Positions 54,833-64,000 of a stretch of 64,000 nt of DNA are shown here, piece after piece. The translations under genes and the position numbers were made by a program. The stretch is from Perognathus longimembris pacificus (Eukaryota; Chordata; Mammalia; Rodentia; Heteromyidae): assembly GCF_023159225.1 (NCBI RefSeq), contig NC_063166.1:47795149-47859148 (forward strand), given 5' to 3'. How positions within the stretch are numbered: the stretch's first letter is position 1; every line of letters begins with the position of its first letter. The notes below the pieces were generated by a model that was not told where the DNA came from, made no database searches, and worked only from the letters and a program-made list of their open reading frames with translations.

Positions 54833-57639
54833 AGGTCACACATACTTCTAACTCACAGAAGTAACAAAATGAAAGTCATTTCAATGAACTCTGGTTAACC
54901 TTGTAGTTTCTCATAATATCTGTTCTTAGAAACATACATGCTTTTCAGTACTTGGTGTTCCCAAGACTGGTCCCATCCCACTCTGTCTTGGAATCTAGAG
55001 TATGTTCTTAGTGGTCACTTCCCTCTCTGATGTAGGTAAAAGGAAAGTCTTGGTTCTGAGGCAGGGGTTAGGGAGAACCGTGAACCTTTTATGGAATTAG
55101 ATGAGATCTATAATTGCCAGATTAGATCTGCAATCACCAGCCTTCTTCCTTTCTGTGAACAGTCCACACTAAGCCTATTAGCTTTCTTTTCTCATCTCTC
55201 TGTTTCTGTGAAAGCCCCTATTGCCTGCATCAAGTAATGGGAATTTGATCAAATTCAGATCACACAAATGTCCATTACAACTCAGGGCTTCAGCCTCTGA
55301 CTTGTGAAATATTTTCAGATCAGCTAAAATATCTGTGACAGAGTAACTTGTTTATCATTCGTGTTTATTTTACTTTTTTATACTGTGTACCTTGTACATG
55401 CAAGATCTTTTCTAAATTGTGCCTGTTAGTGTTTGTGGTTGCAGATGTATGGTGACATGGTCCAAGGTAGGTTTTAAGAAACTGGAAAAGCTAGAGGCCA
55501 GCAGCTAGTTGGGCTTTGCTGTCCCACAGTGTAGATTTTGCAGGTGGGATTCCCAGGCTATGCAGACAAACCCTGTTTGAGGTAACTCTGTGAGAGATGG
55601 CAATGAGAGCTGGCCCATGCCTATGGTGAATACTAAATGCATTGCTCAGAGGCCTGCTCCCGGTGCATTCTGTTGCTGCTCTAGTCTGAGTGAAGCAGGG
55701 GTCCAAGCAGAGGCCCAGATAGGCAACTCCAGATACCATCCTAGAGTCATGGGGGCGGGGGTCACAAAGAATGGTGGTTGTCTTGTGCTCAATTTGGGCT
55801 CGGAGGTTTGAGCTGCACTTTTGGTCTAAGCAGATCCTATGACCCTCCCTTGGCCAGTGCTACCTCATGCACACACTGTCCTAGCTCCCTTGTTTTGTGT
55901 CATTTCTTCTTATCTGGAAGTACTGGCCAGGTGGTTCCTATAGCCCCAGGTGCTGTGGCTAGATGACCATGATATTGACGGGGACTGCTGTCTCTGGGTC
56001 ATCACACCAGTCATAGTGCCCCTAAGTAAGGGAGGTTGTGTGAAGTGGTGTTTTCTGGGCTAAAGAGCTGTCAGTGTACTTCCTTTCTCTTGGTTGACTC
56101 AAAGTCAGAATTAAAACAGAACTGGAAAATCACTTCCTAGAATGAAGCTGTCTTAGAGTACAATAGAGCTTCTGGGTTCCTAAATTACTTGGAAGTAGAA
56201 GCTCTGCGGATTAGCAGCTAATCCTAAATCACTTGACAGTGGCTAGAGAATCCTCTCAGGACTGCAGGCACTTTGCATTTCATCCCTGGGCTTCTCCAGA
56301 CATAGAACTGAGCTGTGAATGAGGTTGAGCCCTTGCAATTAAAGTATCTCACACTCTGACCTGGTTCTCACTTTAGCAAGGATGAAAGCAGTTCTAGCTG
56401 CAGAGGTGGGCTGCAGAAGTAAGTCCTGATGCAGTGTTGATGATGAGCACCAGGTTTGCATATTTGGTGTTTTCGGCTTTCTGGTTCCAGGAGTATATAG
56501 TAAATTCCAGAATGAAGGCATGGGAGAGGTAGCCCATGAAATGGACATAATACTACTCAGGCCTGTGGGGTCCCACTGTTTACATTTAGGAAAACCTAAA
56601 TAAACCCTCTAGCTTCTAGGCCTGCATTTTCCTGATGGACAAATGAGACAGGATGAAAAGGTCTGACATTGATCATCTGCTTTGCTACTGTAACCTTTGA
56701 ATCAAGTTTTTTTCAGCCTTCCTGAAGACTTGCTTGCCCTTGGAGACAAGATTGTCCTTGGAATAAAACTTATTTAGTAGGTAAAGAATATATGGCTAGT
56801 ATATAATGTATTTCTGACTGAGTTACTGCCTGGCTTATGGTTAATGAAATTTATCAGGAAACATTTGTATATTTTTATTTTGCACATGTAATCAATCACC
56901 AGACTCCATTTTATGTGTAACATTTTTCTTGCTTATGTGAAAATAGCAAAATTACAGATTTCTTTTATAGCTTTTTCTATCCCCTCTCTGAGAAAGGTTT
57001 TAGTAACCACTGAAATGATAGAGTATATGAAATACAAATATTAAATAGTAGATCTTTTCAAGTGAGCATGTCATAACTTAATATCCAAATGAGAGTTGAC
57101 CTTCAGAGTAGTTCTCTTAGGACTACTACTTAACTCCTTTTATGCTAGAAGTGTGATGTTTTTAGAACTTGTGGAAATATCATGAGAATTGGATTGTGAT
57201 TAGGCAAAGAATCCATCATGTTAACTGCACAAAAAATTTTAGAAGCTCATATGACATACTTTAATCACTATACCAAGTATAGTAACTTGGTTGATCCCTG
57301 AGAACTAAGCTAGTAGGGAAATTCAAAAGAATGTGTTACATACAGGTGGTGAATATGCAGAAAAAAAGGTGTTTTTTTTTCTTTCTTTCTTTCTTTTTTT
57401 TTTTTTTTAGCATTGATGGAATTACAGAATCAAAGAATGGTTTCCTAATGTCACTGTTTTGAAGTGGAAAATATCATTAGGGTCTATAAGTTTTTTTTAA
57501 ACTACAGCTAAATTCCTCATAATTAAATGTAATTTTATAAAGGTATTTCTCTATGTTCTTCTACTTTTGTTCTTTTTTTCTTAAAAATGTTTAACTGTCT
57601 TGACTACTGTAAGTTTTGACAGAATAGAAAAGTGAGCCA
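54833..57639. other. SINE-poor intron 2 block
   Basis: 2.8 kb in which I could name no repeat except a T/CTTT-rich tract at 57373-57408. Confidence 0.5.
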
Positions 57640-57765
57640 TTTGATTTTAAGACTGGAGATAGCTGTACAGACAAATTGGAACAAGATTTATGTGCTAATT
57701 ATGCCAAGTTTGAAGGCTACATGTCACAAATAAAATTTTAGAATGGTAAAAAAAAAAAAAAAAGA
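57640..57765 (+). other. Polyadenylation-like end (possible retrocopy tail)
   Basis: AATAAA near 57731 is followed about 15-20 nt later by a run of 15 A. This resembles the 3' end of a reverse-transcribed mRNA, but no parent gene is recognised and no clear target-site duplication was found. Confidence 0.25.
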
Positions 57766-57774
57766 TTTCCCTTA

Positions 57775-58075
57775 GAGCTTGTCTCCTATCCTGTACTCTC
57801 TCAACACTGCATTAGCATAAACACCTACAATGCTGTAGCTTCTACCTCTGTCTCTTAGGCACCTGAAGCCCTTCAGGCTAGATGATTGCTATCCCTTAGT
57901 CCTCCTTATAAAGCAATAAAGGTTCACTTCTCCCTTTCCGTTTGAGGAATAATCTGTCTCCTCTTTGGTCCGTGCTGGCTCCTTTCCGCTTGCGAGCTGA
58001 AACCCCATTAAAGCCCACACACTCGGCTCAATCTTTCTATTATTTCTGTGCCAAAAATCCTATCTCATGACACCA
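57775..58075 (+). mobile_element. Possible retroviral-type LTR fragment
   Basis: Within a short span: a TATA-like tataaagcaataaagg, a CT-rich stretch with CpGs (tttccgcttgcgagctg), a second attaaagcc signal and cactcggctcaatctttc, a U3-R-U5-like order. Termini and target duplication were not found. Confidence 0.4.
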
Positions 58076-58099
58076 TTGTCAGGATACAATCTAAGTGCC

Positions 58100-58400
58100 T
58101 TTCTATGACTGTGTCCATTTCCTAACAAACTTATTCTCTCACAGTCCCAGAGTGTAGAAGATCAAGCTGTCAGCAGGCTGTGCTGTCTGATAAGCACTGG
58201 TATAGAGAGTTCTTCCTGCATCCTCTCATTATCTAGTGGTAGCCAGCAATCTGTGTTCCCCATTGACTTATGCATGCATGACTCTGTTTCTTCTCACACC
58301 TTTTCATGGGGCCCTTCTCATTTTCATAAGGTCACTGAACCTAAGTGATTAGAGTCCATTCTGTTGAACTCATTTAAGCTTGCCTCCCTTCATAAAGATC
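58100..58400 (+). mobile_element. Old mammalian interspersed repeat
   Basis: attctctcacagtcccagag, tagaagatcaagctgtcagc and ccttctcattttcataagg follow the order of the repeat at 15405-16200. Confidence 0.55.
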
Positions 58401-58795
58401 AGATTGCCAAGTAAGATTATGTTCTTAGGTGCTGGGGTAGGGATTTCAGCATATCTTTCCACATGGGGTAAGACAAATGCTCAAAGGAGTATGTGGGGAA
58501 GAAGCCTGTCTACTCAGAATTCTTGCAAGTCAGATGGTACACTTACTCAGTCCCAGTGGCATTTGGAGAAGTGAGAACTAGACATGCAGGGTGCCATGTG
58601 ATCTGTGAGAATAGTCAGGAAAGTCCTTCTTCACCAGAAAAAAAAAACCAAACCATTGTCAGCAGCTGTTGTAGCTTCCTTTTAGAAAGCAGGGTCAGCT
58701 AGCAGTTAGGACCATCTTGCTCTTTTTCATTGCTCATTTTGTAAACTGAATAGTAAATCACCCCCCCTTTTGTTTTGCATTATGTGTTTTTTGGT
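58401..58795. other. Unassigned intron 2 sequence
   Basis: Nothing recognised; (GTT)n follows at 58798-58822. Confidence 0.5.
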
Positions 58796-58821
58796 TTTTG
58801 TTGTTGTTGTTGTTGTTGTTG

Positions 58822-59048
58822 TTTGTCATAGGGCTTGAGCTTGAGCTCAGGGCCTGAGCTTTGTCCCTGGCTTCTTTTTGCTCAAGGCTAGCACTCTACC
58901 ACTTGAGCCACAGACCTACTTCCAGTTTTCTGGTGTTTAATTGGAGATAAGAGTCTCACAGACTTTTCCTGCCCAGGCTGACTTTGAACTGCCATCCTCA
59001 GTTCTTAGCCCCTGAGTAGCTAGGATTACAGGCATAGCCACCAGCACC

Positions 59049-59050
<2 letters not shown>
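58822..59050 (-). mobile_element. B1-dID dimeric SINE
   Basis: (GTT)n tail, gtcatagggcttgagcttga, both halves, ending ccaccagcaccca. Confidence 0.9.

Positions 59051-59110
<60 letters not shown>
59051..59110. repeat. (GT)30 microsatellite
   Basis: The longest pure GT run of the window, between two SINEs. Confidence 0.97.
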
Positions 59111-59112
<2 letters not shown>

Positions 59113-59124
59113 CAAATTTTATTT

Positions 59125-59325
59125 TATTTTTTTGGCCAGTCCTGGGGCTTGGACTCAGGGCCTGAGCACTGTCCCTGGTTTCTTTTTGCTCAAGGCTAGC
59201 ACTCTGCCACTTGAGCCACAGCGCCACTTCTGGGCGTTTTCTGTATATGTGGTGCTGGGGAATTGAACCCAGGGCCTCATGTATACGACGCAAGCACTCT
59301 TGCCACTAGGCCATATCCCCAGCCC
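59125..59325 (-). mobile_element. ID dimer SINE (young)
   Basis: ttttttggccagtcctgggg to atatccccagcccc; tcaaattttattttat before and tcaatttttcatttta after look like a decayed duplication. Confidence 0.93.
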
Positions 59326-60289
59326 CTCAATTTTTCATTTTAAAATTAAATTTGCCCTCAAGAATTGTGTTTACCACAAGCAGTGAAAATCTAGCAGTAC
59401 ATAAGTAGAAAGTTAAGTACTCCCCACATCTGGCAACTGTGTTTTTATATTTTCCCTGAGCCAAACATGGGTGTAGTGATGCAGTTGTTTGTATTTGCAA
59501 AGAGTGGGTTTGCATAGTGGTTACCTTACAATTTATTCCCTCGTTGACATAGTTGCTCCTCAGAGATAATAATCCCATTCGTTTCTATAGTTTGGGGCAT
59601 CACATTGCCCAGCCATTGCCCTCACTGCAGATGCTTGGACCATAGGATCCTTTTTGCATTGTTGGGATGTCAGGGAGTCTGGACGAAGTTTGGGTTCATC
59701 CATCTCACTGGCCTCACACCTCATCTTCTACTGTCCTTTCTGGGCTAACAGTACTAAAAACCTTGAAACTCCTCTACTTTATTTACCTCCTACATTCTGC
59801 AGGGCTTGGTTTCTGTGGCTCCAGAAGACCCAAAACATCTTATATGTAATTTCCTTTCCTATTCCCCCTGCCACCCACCCTGGCCCCAGCCTTCCGTTGT
59901 CACCTAGCTGAGCTCTCCCACAGGACTGTCTGCCCTCTATCTCTGCTTTCCTTATGGCCAGCTCATCCTTAGGCCTGTCAGTAATTTTTTTCTTCTCTGC
60001 CTTGCATTTTCTCATACGTTGAACAACTTTTGTGGTTGTAGAAATTGCTCTCTCAGTGTGATAGTGCACGCTCAGCCTCACAGTCTTGTCTGCAGCCTCA
60101 GTCTGGCAGTATCCTACAGAAAACGTATTTGATGCTTGTTGAGCACTTTACCTCTGCTGTGGGGATATGTGGGGGTACCTGTCAATATGTATCTATGGGT
60201 GTGCAGGTGTACATGTGATTATGCACCTTTCTGTGCATATGTGAGTCTACCTCAACAAACTCTGATTCTATCTCTTTTGTTCCCTACAG
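59326..60289. other. Unassigned intron 2 sequence before exon 3
   Basis: Nothing recognised except the exon 3 acceptor at its end (ttttgttccctacag). Confidence 0.55.
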
Positions 60290-60395
60290 TGAGGGTTCCC
60301 TATTTTATTGACTTGAAAAAACCACAGGATCAAGGTTTAAATCACACCTGCAATTACTACCTCCAGCCAGAGGAAGACGTGACTATTGGAGTCTG
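60290..60395 (+). CDS. ABHD12: ABHD12 exon 3 (start of luminal region)
   Basis: This 106-nt coding exon has acceptor ctacag and donor gtgagt. Two bases complete the Val codon from exon 2; 34 whole codons follow ([16 protein letters not shown]...EEDVTIGV), and two bases (tg) remain for a Trp codon finished in exon 4. It encodes the segment just after the membrane anchor, which in the family faces the ER lumen or extracellular side. The sequon Asn-His-Thr sits about 17 residues into the exon and matches the site I recall as glycosylated in human ABHD12 (Asn123). Intron 2 in front is 8500 bp and intron 3 behind is 2326 bp. There is no disruption. Confidence 0.97.
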
Positions 60396-61797
60396 GTGAG
60401 TATGTGTGAAGAGGCTGCAGAGCTGAGGTACTGGCTCCTCTGGATTTGGGGAAGGACCCTCCTCAACCCAGGCTATGTCCTTGACATTGAACTAAGTGTT
60501 GCTTGCTCATTTTTATCTTCCCTCTTTCCTATGGCAAAAGGAAGATCTCAGCTAAATTTGATCCTAATGGTGCATGATGAACTGGTGCCAGACTCCATTC
60601 TGAGGTTTTTAAAACAGCAAAAGTCTTTGTAACTAGATTGTTTTTAGAGTCTATTTCCAAGGTAAATTAAAAAAAAAAAAAACAAGCTAGAAACAAAGAG
60701 AATGCAAGCAGAGATTTGAAAATGCAGATTAAATGTCCCCCCCCCTACCTGTAGCACTTCTTAGAAAGTGATGATAGTGGCATTTGCTGTCTCCTAAATA
60801 TATACATATGTAATTTAACATAAATTTAAATTGGGTTAAGTCCTATGACTTCTGTGTGTCTCCTTAGAATGCATTTTCATGCTTTTTTTGCATAGGCAAT
60901 AAGTTTTACTGAGCAGCTGGCCCCCAAGCCGCCTCTCTATGGCATTTCTTTTTTTCCCTCCCAGAAGCAGCTCTGAATCACTGTTCCTTTATCTGGCTGG
61001 GCTTCTTTTTCAGTAGCCATGAAGTCTCTTTCCGCTGTCTCAGAAACCCACTGTGTGTGTGAGAAGCTTGTAAATGGAATGCTGTGAGCAGATTCCAAAG
61101 GTGGATGAGAGGACATCCAAACGGTTCTAATGATTCTTGGTCAAGAACATGAAACAAGAAAGGAGATTTTTATTCTTAGTAGTTGATGTATGGAATAGAG
61201 TCTTTTGTTATGTTCAGATTTGGTTTAATCTAGCAGTTGCTGATCCATTTGTGCATGTGGGCTTTTTGTCTTCTCTCAGGAACTTGACCTATTTTTCCTA
61301 GAGCTGTTTAGTCCATCTGGGACTGTGTGTCTGTCCTATTGCAGGAAGGGTGCAAGTGTAGTAGTACTTAGGCTGAAAGCACAAAGCATCTACATAAGTT
61401 GTCAATTATCCCAAACTGTTGTTTTACTAACAATGCCAAGTGTCAAGGGAGTGACAGCCACACTATGTGTCAGCTGCTGCCCTGATTTGTACTCCTGTGC
61501 CATTCAATTGGGCCTTGGGAAGCAGCAAGTTTCATTCACAACTGCCTTCGCCATCTTGCCAGATGCCCCTGCCAGCTTCTCAAAGGAAGACTGCAAAGGC
61601 CTGAGTACAACATGAGGGCCTTTCTCATGATCAGTTCAGTTTCCCTTCCAGTGAGCCAGTGAGCTGAAGGAGAGACACCAGCATAAGGGCCTGCCTGACA
61701 CTTGAGGGTAGGGAGCTCCTGGGCCTCTGACAGAAGCCCCAAAGGGCAGGCTGATTTCTGGAAGCCCCTTAGCAACTAGCATTTAAAAAATAGACCT
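60396..61797. other. Unassigned intron 3 sequence
   Basis: 1.4 kb with no named repeat; an A run at 60669-60682 and a C run near 60739. Confidence 0.5.
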
Positions 61798-61865
61798 GTT
61801 TTCCCTTTCTCTCTTTCCTTCCATTCCCTCTCTTCTTATGTCCCTTTCTCCTTTCCTTCCTTGCC
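61798..61865. repeat. Pyrimidine-rich tract
   Basis: ttccctttctctctttcctt and similar, the tail side of the following B1. Confidence 0.8.
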
Positions 61866-61970
61866 TCAAACTCCTGGATAGAAGTAAAGTAATCTTGCCA
61901 CCATGGCCTCTTGAGTACTTGGGACTGTAAAAGTTCCTGAGACATACGCATGCACCACTATACCTGCCAA
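61866..61970 (-). mobile_element. B1-like SINE
   Basis: tcaaactcctggatagaagt, ctcttgagtacttgggactg, gcatgcaccactatacctg. Confidence 0.7.
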
Positions 61971-62101
61971 AACCAGACCGTCTATCCAATAGCATAATTT
62001 ATGATTGTATAAAAACGATCATTGTAGTGGCCAGAACACCCTAAATGTGATCCTCATGAATGTATTAGAAACAAAACGCTGAATGTTAAGATATGCGAAA
62101 A

Positions 62102-62435
62102 CAAGGGGCTGGGAATATGGCCTAGTGGCAAGAGTGCTTGCCTTGTATACATGAAGCCCTGGGTTCGCTTCCCCAGTACCACATATATAGAAAATGGCCA
62201 AAAGTGGCGCTGTGGCTCAAGTGGCCAAGTGCTAGCCTTGAGCAAAAAGAAGCCAGGGACAGTGCTCAGGCCCTAAATCCAAGGCCCAGGACTGACCAAA
62301 AAAAAAAAAAAAAGAGAGAGAGAGATGTACTTGACTTACATATGAAACTATAACCCCTCTGTACTTCACTTTGACAATAAAGAAGAAAAAAATGTGTAGT
62401 GCTGAGAAAAAAGAATTACTAAAATTTTTTTTTAA
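62102..62435 (+). mobile_element. ID dimer SINE fused to an L1-like 3' tail
   Basis: A complete ID dimer (62105-62315) and (AG)n are followed by an L1-type tail (aaactataacccctctgta, gacaataaagaag). A duplication aagatatgcgaaaa/aagatatgagaaaa (62088-62101, 62436-62449) encloses both. Confidence 0.8.
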
Positions 62436-62650
62436 AAGATATGAGAAAAGGAATTGGCTATTAAATTTTGTAAAGATTCATGGCACTAGTATCTGGAATG
62501 AATTTGAGTAAGAATTACAGAAGAACCATGATAATTCAGACCTTCCTAGTGATTAACAGTATACCATTAGGCTTGTCTAGGGACAGGACAATTTGCCACT
62601 CCCCTCCTCCTTCTTCCTGCAGATCTCTAGGACTAGAGCTCCCTCCATAG

Positions 62651-64000
<1,350 letters not shown>

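Larger units (their letters stand above)
51790..60289 (+). other. ABHD12: ABHD12 intron 2 (8500 bp)
   Basis: The intron runs from donor gtaagt to acceptor ctacag. It is clearly poorer in SINEs than intron 1, with recognisable copies concentrated at 54.3-54.8 and 58.8-59.3 kb and one ID fragment at 53.5 kb. A possible LTR lies at 57.8-58.1 kb. Confidence 0.9.

Noticed and set aside
58937..59293. 118-codon - strand open frame spanning (GT)n
   Set aside because: It is translation of a SINE and a dinucleotide repeat (poly-Thr-His), as are similar frames at 40908-41090 and 15013-15213.

Overview
This is a stretch of a mammalian, almost certainly rodent, nuclear genome. It holds the middle-left part of one protein-coding gene, ABHD12 (a membrane-anchored lysophosphatidylserine lipase), on the + strand. 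Three coding exons are recognised with intact splice sites and compatible phases: exon 2 (51665-51789), exon 3 (60290-60395) and exon 4 (62722-62841). Everything upstream of 51665 is read as intron 1, at least 51.6 kb long. Exon 1, whose family sequence is GC-rich, lies outside the window, and no CpG-rich promoter-like segment is seen. The later exons carrying the Ser-Asp-His triad lie beyond 64000. No other functional gene, tRNA or rRNA gene, or CRISPR-like array is supported.

The rest is intron filled with retrotransposons. Two SINE types dominate. One is an ID/tRNA-Ala-derived dimer, called 'ID dimer' here. The other is a B1 (7SL-derived) left half joined to an ID-like right half, called 'B1-dID' here. 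The ID dimer fits published descriptions of SINEs in geomyoid rodents (kangaroo rats, pocket mice, gophers). Species-level assignment is inference.

Layout: 1-22 kb is intron 1 with dense SINEs, an L1 3' end with target-site duplication (3475-4251), L2 remnants, and copies of an old 'setting-type' mammalian repeat. From 22.5 to 24.7 kb there is an ancient + strand L1 layered with SINEs and a MaLR-type LTR. From 25.2 to 27.5 kb there is a repeat-poor block with an in-frame cassette-exon-like segment. From 32.3 to 38.2 kb there is an L1 cluster: an ancient + strand L1, then a - strand L1 of about 3 kb split by a younger + strand L1. From 39 to 51 kb there are more SINEs, ancient L1 remnants and MIR. 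From 51.7 to 64 kb are the ABHD12 exons with comparatively SINE-poor introns and, in intron 4, a solo class-II endogenous retroviral LTR in antisense.

The most informative observations concern retrotransposition: the nested head-on L1 pair forming a large inverted repeat, a 41-bp tailless SINE fragment with a perfect 17-bp target-site duplication, a B1/L1 chimera, a SINE/L1-tail composite, and the solo LTR with a perfect 6-bp duplication. I found no evidence of a new multi-gene system; this is ordinary intronic sequence with interesting mobile-element history.
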